In this document: positions 26,068 through 38,247 of the stretch, piece after piece
How the letters are laid out: each line of letters opens with the position of its first letter
Position numbering within the stretch: the first letter of the stretch is position 1
NCBI RefSeq assembly: GCF_905475395.1
Contig: NC_058339.1
Coordinates: forward strand, 44,215,172-44,279,171
Direction: 5' to 3'
DNA length: 64,000 nucleotides
Source: Chrysoperla carnea
Taxonomy: Eukaryota > Arthropoda > Insecta > Neuroptera > Chrysopidae
Notes under the pieces: generated by a model
What the model was told of the DNA's origin: nothing
What the model saw: the letters and a program-made list of their open reading frames with translations, nothing else
Database searches by the model: none
Position numbers and translations under genes: made by a program

Positions 26068-26778
26068 AACAAAGTTTTTTTTATCAAAATTATGGAGATA
26101 AATAGCGTTAATGATTGAACTCAACCACAGGAGGCGTTGAAACTCGTATACTCTATTTTTAACAATGCCAGTAATGGAAGCATTCTCCTCTATTTTCTCA
26201 AGTTGACTTTTTAATCTACATCTTAAGTAGCTCTCAAACATTGTGCATAATTTAAAATTGACTAGAGTGTGATTATCCTGTAAGTTTAAATCTAACCCGT
26301 TGAATATTCTGTACCATCTTAACGAAAAATAATGTTCATAGAATAATATTTAACCAAAAATTGCAATCACTTCTAATCGATTTCATTTTAATAAGATGTA
26401 TATTTGTTTATAAAGACAGTAACAAAGGTACGTTTAAGTTATGCTTCTATTTATCAAAATATAAAAGAACTTACATCGTGATAAAATAAGGTATTCTAAT
26501 AAATTTTTCTTTCCTTACTTTTTTGCACACACTTAAAAAAATAAGCGCATCCTGCACTCTTTTTTACATCGATAAATGATGCAATTCAGCATTAAGCTCA
26601 TATTATACATTTTTACTTGAAAAATAATATAATTTGAATTGTAAAATTTTTTGACAATGCCATTGGGATTTATATTCTAGAAGTTATTCATACTTCTTCC
26701 ATAACATTATTTAAAAAATATTCAAAAAAAAAATTGTAATTATGCACATATAATTAACTGTTATATTTATAAATCATG

Positions 26779-26802
26779 GTTACATAATACTACTTATGTA
26801 AC
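26779..26802. promoter_or_regulatory. Inverted pair of D-box-like (PAR bZIP) sites upstream of Clock
   Basis: GTTACATAAT at 26779-26788 is a perfect inverse match to RTTAYGTAAY, and CTTATGTAAC at 26793-26802 matches 9 of 10. In Drosophila, VRILLE and PDP1 control Clk through such sites. They lie about 2.6 kb upstream of the Clock ATG. Single matches occur by chance in AT-rich DNA; the close pair is the reason for listing it. Confidence 0.3.
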
Positions 26803-28383
26803 TTTTCAAAATGGTTTTATTTTCTTATCAATTATCAAACATAAAATTTTTCTTACGAGTTACAAAATTTCAATTTTTAATTTTTGCGCTCGTTGCTGTA
26901 TATAGGAGAGATTAAATTTTTGTATTAATATTAGTTTAATATAAAAAATACCAATAAAAATTTTTTAAATCAATGCAAATAATTAATAATATATTTTTAT
27001 ATAATTATAAACATATAACATGGTTTTATTGAAACAATGCAATAAGGAAGTAAGCTTTACAAGGTTGTACAAGTGGATATTTACAAAAATTAACCTAACT
27101 TAATATCCCCGAGAAACAAAAATATTTGCCAAATTCAGGCCTTAATCTTAATCAATTTCTAAAATTGTTTTTAAACAGCCTACTAATTTACAAAATTGGG
27201 ATTATTTAAAGGGCGAAGTGTATCATTCTAACCTTACAATTATTGAAGTCTATAGATCAATGTCAACATTTTCCTTTCAAAATACTTACTTAGAACGGCG
27301 GCAAGAACGTTTCATGAAACTACTAGTAGACATTATAGAAATAGTTTCAATTTATGTTTCCAACACATAAAAATAATCACAATAAATTGACACATATTCA
27401 CGAATTTGGAAAAATTGTAATTTCTTACAACTAAATACTATGTTAAATATCATCATAAAATCGTATTACAAACCCAAAATTATATTAAAAACTGTAGAAA
27501 TTATGTTTTGTTAAATATTGCCCAAAAATTTCATTATCAATGAACAATCACAAAATTCTGTATGTTTATTACAGAAAAATTTTAATATCGCGTAGCCATT
27601 TATTGCAACAATTTTTTTAAACTTATTGAATTCATTACTTGAACTTTTTATCACATTAATTATATTCGCACACAATTGTAGATTGTAATTAATATAAAAC
27701 TAATGTTAATTCGAGTAATTTCATAAGTTTATTTATTAAAAATATTAAATTTATTTTTTAATATATTTTATGGTTCGATCCTCCGATCTGTCATCCGATA
27801 CACGCGTGCGTCGAATAATATTTTTTTTATTAGAGCCACATATCTCCCAGTATTGGTGCACATAATTTAAATTATTCTTTTGTAAAATGATAAATGATAA
27901 TAGTATTGAATAATTAGTATTGGAAATTGGTTGTAAGTATTATACTTATTTATAATATTTGAATTTAATCACGAATTCTCCAAAAAAATTTTAATTACCT
28001 ATTAATTAGAATTCATAATTTATTAATTGGAAAAACAACCTTGCTCAAATACATTAAAACATTTTTCTTATACAAAATTTAAATTTTTCTTGCATTTTGC
28101 GTTAATGAACTTATAATTTGAACGGTTTAGATCGACCGTACATTAGAAATTCTGAGAGCACTGGAAAATGATATACAGGATGTCCTAAATAATGAACAGC
28201 ACTACAGCAGAAAAATGGAAGATAGAGGATGGAAAAAATTCCTTGGGTGTTTTTTGATCTGATGTTAATAATTTAGAACTCCTTTAATATCGTTTTTTAT
28301 TTTACGAATTTCTCAACTAATACTAAAAAACTTTTAATTTTTATAATAAGGGTTGTAGGAAATAAAATTTACTACAATTTACT

Positions 28384-28692
28384 ATCGAACCCTCAAAGGT
28401 AGCACGGGACTGTCGTACGTCGTTAAACGAGTTGGCGGAACAAATGCATGTAAACCTGGTATGGGTACTGGGACACAGAGACATGAAAGAGGATATCTCA
28501 AAAAGGGCCAATCGTAGATGGAGGGAGTAACGTACTTGTGGAACGATAAGGCAAATATGGTCTGAGTACAATCGTAAGCGTTCCGAAGATCTAACATCGC
28601 TTCAAAGGGCCTCTATTGGCAAAATTTTTGCTGCTATTACAAGATACTGGCGGGGCGGCAGGCATGCTGAATGCCTGGGCCTGACAGTGTAG
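28384..28692 (+). mobile_element. Non-LTR retrotransposon fragment (RNase H region and C-terminus), dead
   Basis: One frame reads PSKVARDCRTSLNELAEQMH, then LVWVLGHRDMK, which matches the end of the RNase H domain of insect LINE polyproteins (usually WVPGHRDIxGNExADELAR). It then continues after a deletion with RRWRE, IWSEYNRKRSEDLTSLQR, ITRYWRGGRHAECLGL, typical of the segment after RNase H. An in-frame TAA and the missing GNExAD part show it is non-functional. No reverse transcriptase was seen nearby, so the copy is truncated. GC content is clearly above the surroundings. Confidence 0.75.
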
Positions 28693-29018
28693 CACGACTA
28701 TTGAAGCAGTTGTCACAGTGTTTTAGATTTAAAAATCTTTTAATTATTAAATCAAGTGACTTGAGCCTCTCAAAAAATTATTAGCTTAGCATACACAGAG
28801 CATTTTTAAAAGTTATTTAACTCTTCAACTAAACTACCTAGTGGTTAAATCCCAGCGGTTTCACATTAAAGATGATGCAAATTCCATAACACTTGAATAA
28901 TTATTATTTGAGTATAATAGACTCGCACCAATTGAACTAGTTTTCACCAAATTTCAAATTCGTTATTTGTCAACGACTTATATATGAAATGAAACTATAA
29001 CAAATATATTATGGTCAT

Positions 29019-29170
29019 TACGTGACGTCATTACATTATATCATTATAACAGTTACGACGTCACGTAGGAAAGTGACGAACTTTTTAAAACTACATAACG
29101 TCATTATACATTATATCATTATAAAAATTATGACGCAACGTAGGAAAGTGAAAAACTTTTTTCAGCAACT
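29019..29170. repeat. 73-base tandem duplication with CRE-like palindromes
   Basis: A unit starting ACGTCATTA (29025) repeats from 29098 with a period of about 73; both copies share CATTATATCATTATAA and CGTAGGAAAGTGA. The first copy and its left edge also form an exact 11-base inverted repeat, TACGTGACGTC (29019-29029) with GACGTCACGTA (29057-29067). Confidence 0.65.
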
Positions 29171-29867
29171 AACTTTCTTTGATTATATTTGTAATTAATC
29201 TGTGTTTCAGCCACCACACAAAAAACTGAACCCTCATTATTCTTAATTCTCTTTGGTGCTGAGTTCTAACTACTGAAAATCTCATTTTGTTTACTTATTT
29301 GCTCAAAATACTTTCCGTCGGGCTGCCCTCCCATCCTATGCGGAGTTTTGCGAGACATAGCTCATTTTATTGGTATTACCATCTAAAAATACAAAGTTTA
29401 TCGCAAAATTTGATGTTAGCAAAAAAGTAAATTAAACCGTAAATAGTGGTCCTTATCTCTTTTTTAAAAAAAAATTCGCCTGGTTTTCGGAATAATTACA
29501 GTTCCGGTTTTAATTACATTATAACGAAGTCAGTTTAAATTACATTAAAAATGAAATGAAATATGGGATTATGAAAATTTGGTTATGTACTGTTAATCAA
29601 CTATATGGAGATTTGGAGTGGTTTAATAACAAATATATTTCCTTTAGGTAAAAACCAAAGTTTAGTAGGAATTGTAACTAACCCCACAGTTCTTTCTGAA
29701 CTCAGATTTAAAATAGTGATCAGAAGCATAGCCTCTATATTTTTTTCCTACATTCTCGGTGGTACAAAACAGACCCAATTATATCAATTTTTACACAATG
29801 CATAAAACATTATTATAAACATGAAACAACAATATATTCAAAGAATTACAGTTTACAAAATACAAAA

Positions 29868-32800
29868 CTATTTGGTAAATTTCGAAATTGTTTGCTTAGT
29901 TTTTTGAGAATCGGACTTCTGTTTAGTTTCAGTCTTCTTTAGTAACATGGCACTTTTCGATATCAGTGTACTTGAATATAATTTATCTTGATCAATTAAT
30001 TTACTAGTCGATTTACTGAAATTCAAAACCTTTGGTATTTTTAATTGATTTTTTATATCCATATTTGATTTATCCATTATTGATTTTCGTTGATTTATCG
30101 TGTTATTAGAGATTTCAGTACGTAGAATTCTTTTTGATTTTACATTGCTCAACGATTTTGTTTTGTTCAGTGGTGCTTTAATTGCAGATTTTTCATTAAC
30201 TCTTGGTTTTAAATTACGATTTGTAACCATTTTTAGGGTTGGAGTTGTTACTGATGAATTAATCGATTTTTTTACTTGGGGTTTAAAATTGTAATTCAGT
30301 GTTGGTTTCGTATATTCTGTTGTTATAGCAAATGGTCGTACAAACGTTCCCCTCATCGATTGTTTCAGTGATTGAATGACACGATTTTGTAGTTTCGAAC
30401 GTAATACAGATTTCCAACCAACAGTTTCACCTTGACGAAAATCTTCACGACTCATTGGGAAATTTCTACGTTTATTAAATATTAACTTCCATACAGTGTT
30501 TGTATTACAAAGCTAAAAAATTACTACATTAGAATTATATTGAATGAACTTTCACATCTTTGATTTATAAATAAATTTTGGCGGATTCATTTATAGTGAC
30601 TGATCAAAATAAACACGAAGAATTTCGAAGTTTAAGCCACGTACTTACTGGACTAAAACTTTTAACTTTGGCCAAAAATAGACAAAGAGAGGAAAACTAA
30701 GTTTTTCAGTGTCAAACGTATCAATTTAGTACATAGGCCACCATAATCCAAAATTTTCTGAATAAATAAATTTGTGAAATATAGTTATCCACTCAGGTCT
30801 AAGATAGAGAAACAAGATTGTCATGAATTAAAATTAAAATTAAGGATTATAAGTAATTTATGTCCACGACTTTCTCAAAAATATACTAATTTAAGTCTGG
30901 GAACCTCTCCAAAATTTTGTCTTAGATGCGTTTCTGTTTTTTACTCTTCTCTACGTTGCTGCTTTCACTTAAGAATGCTGCTTATTTTGAATGAATCCAA
31001 TCGAATAATTATTTTTACCTCCCAAAACATTTTTGATGTCTCTGACAGCCTTAAAATGTCATGGTACGACAACATACGCAAAATTTTCAACATTAACTTA
31101 TTTGGAATTGTAGTTAATGTGTATTGCCCAGTTGCTAAATCCATTATATAAAAATGTAAATGATCTCCAAAGACATTGATTATATCCGTTTGTAAAAGTT
31201 TGTCAAATGGATAATCCTCGATACTGCATCTTTTAACTTTTGGAAACACATAAGGCCCATGCGCAATATGCCATGAGTTTAAAGTTACCTAAAATTCAGA
31301 AAAATTGAATGGTTAATACGCTGGCTCCATAATACGGCTGTAGCCGGCTTTAAAACACTGGGAGTTGCAACTCGCGAACTGGCGATAGTAATACGAACTA
31401 ATTAAAATCAGAAGAAGACCCGAATTTAGTACTTACAATTTTTTAAGGCCAATAAAAAAAAAATCGAATTCAAATCAGATAAATCCCGCCAACTGGCGAT
31501 AAAAATTTGTACTATTAAACAGGAAGTGGATCGCTTTTTCAGTAGTTCCAATTTAGACCACCTGATTACTTACCATTTATCAATACTTTAAATGTTTGTT
31601 TTTTGTGAATACTGTTAAGGTAGGTATTATTATTTTACAAATAAATCTCATTTTATACTTTTTAATTACTTTTTACATGTTTTTTTAAAATTATACCACC
31701 GCTAAAAGTAAATACTCCAAGGGCGCTTTTTTAATAATCCACCTTTCGTACGTTTTACCGACCCAAGTAATTAAAAAAATGTTCATCCCTTCGCCCTCTC
31801 TAGTCGTTGAATTTTTATTCAAATATAAATAGAAACACTCGGGAAGTATACACAAAAAAACTGACTAAAAATAGAACTCTTCCTTGGATTTTTCGTCGGA
31901 TAAAAACATATAACATATTTCTTGAATTTATAGGAGCATTTTCAAGTCGCTAAACTGAATTTTACCGTATTTTTTTTAGTTGATTGATTTGATATATGAT
32001 ATGATCGTGCCAATTCATAATATTTCCAACGCTATTAGTCTATTTTTAGGTCAAAAGGAATAGATAGTTTTCTTTTTGTAACATTGAGTAGCATTTAAAA
32101 AAATAAATTATCATAAAATTAGCTAGATCAGGGCTTCTTAAACTATGGGTCGCGACCCCATTTGGGGTCGCGTAGCAAAATTCTGGGGTCGCGAGAGGTA
32201 AGAATACAATTTAACAGAAAATATTTATATTATTTTTTACTTGTAAAATTATTGTTATAAAGATAAAATAACAATTATCGTAGATAAATATATCATAAAA
32301 TCTTCTAGTTCGGAAAGATTGTTTGTACCTGCATTTCTATTAAGAGTATTATAATAACTTGAATAACATTTACTATGAATTATGAAATGTTATTGGAATT
32401 AATAAAAAATATAAATTTATTTTTGTCAATCTCTAAAAGCCGAAATAATCCCGAGAAATAATTATCAACAAAATTTCTAGGTATTAATGCTGAAGAAACA
32501 GCTTTAACACATATTAAATCCCAATATCGTTCAGCGATAAAAAATGTTGAAGAGGTTTTACGTCCAGCAGTTTCAAACATTCCACCAAGATTTGATTTGT
32601 TATGCGATAAAAAACAGGCACATCCATCTCATTAAATTTTTAACTTTAATTTAATACTTACCATGCAACTACTTGAATTTTATAATTTTTTGTGCAATTT
32701 TTAATTTTAGATTTTTGTATGTTTCAAAACGAATTCTAAACTTATATATTTTCATATGTATATGTATATTGTTACCTAATAAATAAATCATCAAAAAATA

Positions 32801-33340
32801 TTAATTTATTTTTCTTTTATATTTGTATGGGGTCGTCAAGAAACTGGCAATCATAAATGGGGTCGTGAATTACAAAAGTTTAAGAAGCCCTGAGCTAGAT
32901 AATTAATTTTAAAATAATTCATATTTATGTATGTAGCTTCAAATTTTTCATTGCTTTTCTGAAATCATATTTTGTTTTGGGGCGTTTAATTATTTTTGAT
33001 GTTTTCATCAGGCCCTACATTATTTTACATGCCCTAAATTCACCCATATAAGAAATAATATCGACCTCATAAAAAAGCACAATAAATTTTATATCTAATG
33101 CAAATAATTTTAAATCAACACGTATTTTCAAACAACGTAGCTGGTATTTTCTCGCCCATTTTATCACCCAAGCCCGTGAAAATTTTACTTAATATTTACA
33201 CATATGGTTTATACATTTATATAGTTATACAAACTTACAAGCTCATGTGTTATACTTAATCCATGATAGTCTCGACTAGGTGCTGGAGATGTACCATAAA
33301 TTTGAAACGTTTCTTGCTGTATACGTACATCTTTTTTCAT
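29868..33340 (-). CDS. F-box protein, FBXO36-like, with long basic tail
   Basis: Likely the substrate-choosing subunit of an SCF ubiquitin ligase. Exons in transcript order: 33239-33340, 31019-31288 and 29868-30512, with GT-AG junctions and all in phase 0, give 338 residues. The N-terminus has APSRDYHGLSITHEL, like the PPSKDYYQL start of FBXO36. The F-box lies at about residues 92-125 (LTTIPNKLMLKILRMLSYHD, then LRLSETSKMFW). The next exon opens LCNTNTVWKLIF and holds DFRQGETVGWKSV, like the DTGWRQLF end of FBXO36. Human FBXO36 is about 188 residues; here about 150 extra residues follow, rich in Lys, Ser, Thr and Asn with no clear fold. The family call rests on remembered similarity at three separate places. 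The ATG is the first in exon 1; the upstream region was not resolved. Confidence 0.8.
32129..32892 (+). mobile_element. hAT transposon relic with perfect 8-bp target duplication
   Basis: Terminal inverted repeats begin CAGGGCTTCTTAAACT on the left and end with the exact inverse on the right. The 8-base target duplication AGCTAGAT (32121-32128 and 32893-32900) is perfect, as expected of hAT elements. Inner subterminal GGGGTCGCG/GGGGTCGTG blocks also mirror each other. At 764 bases it is far too short for an autonomous element; it keeps only the transposase C-terminus. It sits in intron 1 of the FBXO36-like gene, on the opposite strand to that gene. Confidence 0.9.
32462..32635 (+). pseudogene. 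hAT transposase C-terminal remnant (ZBED5/SCAND3-like)
   Basis: A 57-residue frame ending in VEEVLRPAVSNIPPRFDLLC and then DKKQAHPSH and a stop. This ending is typical of the ZBED5/FAM200-like hAT transposases common in insects. Upstream the frame is closed by TAA and nothing else of the transposase is left. It is in the same orientation as the surrounding terminal repeats. Confidence 0.75.
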
Positions 33341-34399
33341 GATATCGGTTTATTCCCAAATTCTATTGTTGTATACAAAACATTCCCAGTTTATATTCTG
33401 TATTCAATTCATGGATGATTCGTTTTCTAAAAGATACTACAAATAAAAAAATATTGATATTAGGTGGTACATACATTACGTTATATGGAACGCCTTAAAA
33501 TCATAACATAGGCGCAGATGCGAACACGATCAAAAATAGTGTTTTAATTTATATGATTGAAACTAATTTATTATTAACTGATCTAATTTATTATATATAC
33601 ATAAATTAAATAATATAAATTAAAACTGTTTATTATTGATGCGAAAATATAAAATTATTATCTGATTTTATATTCCACATTGCCCGTTATAAATAAAATT
33701 ACCAGATGCTTAGAATTTGTATTTATTTGAGATATTTTTTTTTTAAAGTGGAAATGGTTGATTTTTAGTTTGGAGTATTTTTGTAAATAATAATTCGATT
33801 AGGTACTTTATGTAAAAAAACAATAATATTTATTTATGTAATGTGTCTGTGTGACTCTTGATCATTTTTAATGTTAAATAACTAAAATTTAGTGCAGGCG
33901 CTGGATGATGTTGAGTATGCAAAAAAAAGAGCGTTGGTGTTGAGTATCATCCACATAACTTTTTGTTGCATTATGTATGTTATATAAATTAAAGTTGACA
34001 AAAAAAAATACGGCTTTTTATTTTAATTCAACTAAAAGTACAAAATAGTTTTTAAATGTAATGTAAAAAAATTATGAAAAATGCTCTATTTACTTACATA
34101 GTTATACGGATATCGAGCATCTCACGCTTTTTTATATTAAATTTGCATTTAAAAATTATTTTGTAATATTTTTTCATATTCCAATAACAACATAATTACT
34201 TTTATTTTTTTAATTACTAAAAATCATATTTGTTTATTATCGCTCTCACTTTCAGTTTAATAGTCCATCGTTTCCACCAAATGTTTAATTTGTATCGCAT
34301 TTTTGTAGGCATTTTAAATGGCCATATTTATTATTCCTGAAATTGGGAACAATTAACCGTAATGATAGCATAATATAATATATACAAAAATACATATTA

Positions 34400-34705
34400 A
34401 TAGGTAGTTGCCTCATGTCGAGTTTGCCATAAAAAATGTAAAACTAGGCTTGATATCATGACAAAATTTGAAGGTGAAATCAAAATTGATTAAAAAACGA
34501 AGAAATTATAAGCATTCAAAGATTGTTGCTCATCTCTTTTTAGCAAAACAAAGTTTTATATGTATTTTATATGCATCTCTATGGTGATATCGAGCACTAT
34601 ATCTTCTCCTTTGTTTTATTAGGAATTTTAAATGTTCGTATTTTGCGTACTTCTAAGATTTTCAAAAATCAACTTCCATTTTCTGCCCGTGCAGTGAGTC
34701 TCTTC
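34400..34705 (+). repeat. Interspersed repeat family B, copy 2
   Basis: Closely matches 45195-45475 over about 280 bases in the same orientation: AGTTGCCTCATGT, CATGACAAAATTTGAA, AAGCATTCAAAGATTGTTG, TTTTTAGCAAAACAAAGTTT, CTCTATGGTGATATCG. This copy runs on to TCTGCCCGTGCAGTGAG, as does the one in Pah intron 1. Confidence 0.75.
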
Positions 34706-35603
34706 ACTTAAAGTTATTTTGTCAAGAAGTTTATTAAAAGATACATTTTATACCAAAATTTAATTTTTATAATTAGAAACCTTCTGTTAATAACGAGACC
34801 CAGAGTTATTTGAAACGGGGCATTAGAATAATCACTATGTACCTTAAAGTTTTAAATTGGAAGTTTTTCATATTTTTCTTTATTTATAATTTATATCTCA
34901 TTGCTTATTGCATAGTTATAACCCGATATCAACAGCTTCAAAAAATTTTTTTCTAAAAATATTTAATTAGAGTACTTACTTCATTAGTAAAGATGATAAT
35001 TAAATAAACGTTATCCTAAATATAGGATACTAATATACTGTTTTGAAAAAAATAATTTAATTCAATTTTTTGGGTTCAACAATTATTTATAAATATGGGG
35101 TCACAGTATTCAGTAATATCAATATGTATGCTATTATTATATACAAGGGGTTTTTCCTTTCTTTAACTATATTGAAGATTGAGTTTATATGCCTAATTAT
35201 AAGAAACCTAAAAATATGAAAAAAAAACTTTTCAAGTGAGTTTAAAAAATTTTAAAAATCCCCCACATATCGGCCAAACTTATAACACCCCTCTTTTTGG
35301 TTTGGGGATTAAAAATTAATCTTAAAATTTCTATTCCTTCAAAGCTATGGTTACCATTCCATACTTATACTAAAACTACAAATTGTTGTAAATATTATCG
35401 AAGATAATAAATGAGAGCTCCAGGGTATTTCGAAATAAATTTCGATTTTTGCCCCAATTTTCTAGATCAGTTTTTTGTATTTTATAAATACGTATTTAGA
35501 CTACCAAGTAGTCATCATCAGTATGAATTAGCTAATCGTAATTACTGTTATTATGTATGTTACTCGTTGCTAATTTGGTGGCGGACTGCACGATTGTGTA
35601 ATA

Positions 35604-35668
35604 AACACTGTCCATACATGGTATTTCAACAGTTAACTCAGTCAATTGATTGTTTCCACTTGTTGAAT
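35604..35668 (+). repeat. Repeat family A fragment
   Basis: AACACTGTCCATACATGGT, ATTTCAACAGTTAACTCAGT and CAATTGATTGTTTCCACTTG match the last 65 bases of family A copy 1 (about 1760-1825) in the same orientation. Confidence 0.6.
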
Positions 35669-37340
35669 ATGGTATAAGTTTTAATTTTGAAATGATAAAG
35701 AAAAATGCATGTCCTCTATATGTTCTGCATTTTCGGGCCTGTGAATGTACCAGGAAAATCACCGATCGGTATGTTTTATAGATTATCAAAAATTCAGAGC
35801 CTTCAAAAAAAAAAAAAAAACGAAAGGTGCGCTTTAACTGATTTGATTGAATTATTTTTTTGTTTTATATATAGGTCCTAAGGAATAAAGAACTAATAAA
35901 TGGTCTTTATTGATGGATTTTTAGTACGCGGGAGGGGGCTAATTAATCCGCCTCTGATCGGAACACTAAATAGTTGGACATCAGAGGGGTTTTCATAGAT
36001 TTTCTATAAATATATGAAATTTATTTTTTGTGAGTGATTTTTTCTTCGTATAAGAAATAATGATGCTTAGGTAATTATTATTATATTAATAAACAAATTT
36101 TAATATGTTTAAATGATTTATTAAAATTAAATATTACAATAATATTGTAAATTCAATATTTACATATAAAGTATGAAACGTTTAATTCGAATTTTATCAC
36201 AAATGTATACCTTATGTATGTATTGAATTATTACAGATATATGTATAAAAAAAATTAAACAAAATTTGTATCCATAATTTTAGTATTATGTTATTTTAAA
36301 ATTTAGTGAAAAAGTAATTTGAAAATATTTTTTTTACGGATAAAATTTTGTCTTTATTTTTAAAAAAATATTTTTTTAGTATATACATTTTTTTACTAGT
36401 TTTTTATTTTATTTTTTTTGTTTGTTAATTTTTTAATTTTAATTTTTTTTTTTTTTTTTTCAGAAATATAAAAATACAAATATTTTAAATTTAGAAATAC
36501 TACTTTTTACTCTTATGAAAAATAATCATGTTTTAAATACTATTCATTATAATATAGATAAAGAGATAATAATTAATTAAATATGAAAAACAATACTTAC
36601 TAAAATAAAAATATAATATAAAAATAGAAGGAAAATAATAATAAATATCAATATAATCTATTCATTTTTGTGGAAGAAAATTATCACAAGAGGAAAAAAA
36701 ATTTATAAGCTGAATACATCAAATGAAAAAGGAATCATTTTAAATTTTGGTCCAAGGATCATGGTTCAACTAATTAAAAAAATTTTCTCATTTCTACCTT
36801 TTTTCCTTTTTATTTGATATATTTCATTTGATCTTCTTAATATAAACTTAAAAATAAATAAAAAATACAAAAAAACCATGTTATTGCATTTTTTTAGTGA
36901 CGACTTATATTTGGAATAGTTTTATTTATAGTAATCTTTTATGGTCATGACCAAAGACAATATATACACAGCTCAGCAATACCACTACTAAGAGTTCGTA
37001 TGAATCGAACTTTCTTTAAACAAGAAGTTAAACTTTAAAAAAATTATTAAGAAAAAATTTGTATCTAATACCGAAAAATCATAATAACATCAGTTTGATA
37101 TAATAATTTTAGTTTTATATCTATAGATAACTTTTTTTTAAAAGAAGACTTTCCACATTTTTTTGAAAATTATGTTTCTAGTCTCTAAGTCTAAGAGAAG
37201 GTTCATATTAGATTGTATTATGTCTCCCGCTCCTCCATTATTTAAATAAAGGAGTTGTAGATTTTTAAGTGTTATTCGGTTACAGTATCACAGCAACTTA
37301 CATACTAAAATCATTATTATGGTGAACGTATACTGGTTGT

Positions 37341-37654
37341 TTAATTTACATCATGGCATAGTACATCTTCCACGAATATGAGAGAGTACGTATGTATACA
37401 TTAAGCAATGCATAAAAGAAAGAGGTGTTATAGGCATGTATTCTTGCTATGAGTTGAATGTAGCTTCGATACGCGTTGAGCTTCGATACACAGCATACAC
37501 AGAAGCAGTAGAACCATCGTACAGCTTAAAAGGAACCGAAGCTACAACACTTGTGAGAAACATATAGCATCTATAACACCTCTTTCTTATACGCATTGCT
37601 TAACACATGTACTCTGTCTTAATCGTGGGGATGCCTAATCCAAGATGTAAATTA
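37341..37654. mobile_element. Miniature element with long terminal inverted repeats
   Basis: The left end TTAATTTACATC with AAGCAATGCATAAAAGAAAG and AGGTGTTATAG mirrors the right end CTATAACACCT, CTTTCTTATACGCATTGCTT and GATGTAAATTAA. Arms are about 100 bases each, with small gaps. The centre contains the near-repeat TAGCTTCGATACGCG/GAGCTTCGATACACAGC. There is no ORF. It could be a foldback or MITE-type element. Confidence 0.7.
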
Positions 37655-38114
37655 AGCGCATGCTATAAGACGTGATTAAGGTAAAATTTATGAAATTTTG
37701 CATTGGTATTGCTAGTCTATGCCAATATATGGTTTTTGATCATAATTAACCGATTTTAGCACAAATTTTTTAGAGTGGATGATTTTCCTACCTAGTTTTT
37801 ACTCAACTAATAACGTCAGAGCTAGTCTGTCTAAAATATTGACAAATTTCTTCTAATTCAAATTTTGCATGTTCAATAAAGGAAGTTTTTTTCAAAATTG
37901 TACCATTTATTTAAAAAAAATAAGGTTTAGGCAATCAATAATCTAATACAATGAATTTGCCGGAATGTCTTGTCGAATGAAAATTCATAAATTTATGCTT
38001 TAGGTTTAAATATACACAAAGTTATGTGCGTTGTTACAGACAGCTAACTCCTAACTCCTAGGCTACAAGATATTACTGCTATATTAAGCAGATGGTATCC
38101 GAATTGTTGAGCGA

Positions 38115-38120
38115 TTTATT
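38115..38120 (-). promoter_or_regulatory. Candidate poly(A) signal of the LONRF-like gene
   Basis: AATAAA on the minus strand about 130 bases past the stop codon. Confidence 0.4.
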
Positions 38121-38247
38121 TTTAGTGCCAAAGATTAATAAAAAAAATCTTTAAAACTGATAATTATAATGTGATTTACAATTCATAGATAGAAAAAGAG
38201 TCTTCGATAGAATTTTATCAAGAACCCCAACAAAATTTGATATGCAA

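Larger units (their letters stand above)
24173..29867. other. Region upstream of Clock, between Clock and the FBXO36-like gene
   Basis: No complete host gene seen. It must contain the Clock promoter and at least one 5' UTR exon, since an acceptor sits directly before the Clock ATG. Recognised contents: an imperfect hairpin at about 24711-24805, an initiator-tRNA pseudogene, a D-box-like pair, a non-LTR retrotransposon fragment and a tandem duplication. Confidence 0.5.
31289..33238 (-). other. Intron 1 of the FBXO36-like gene
   Basis: 1950 bases that contain the hAT relic at 32129-32892. A short direct repeat sharing AACTGGCGATA is near 31378-31388 and 31490-31500. No coding exon was seen. 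Confidence 0.7.
33341..38247. other. Repeat-rich region between the FBXO36-like and LONRF-like genes
   Basis: No host exon recognised. It contains family B and A repeat copies, a 16-base poly(A) run at 35805-35820 that may be a retroposon tail, long T- and A-rich stretches at 36240-36480, and the long-TIR element at 37341-37654. Confidence 0.5.

Noticed and set aside
28341..28597. Minus-strand frames of 71 and 76 codons
   Set aside because: They are antisense shadows of the retrotransposon RNase H fragment.
30774..31151. 125-codon plus-strand frame
   Set aside because: It lies antisense over the F-box exon of the FBXO36-like gene; its openness is a shadow of that exon.
35411..35789. Overlapping frames of 85-88 codons on both strands
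   Set aside because: They overlap each other and a family A repeat fragment, and show no domain or splice context.
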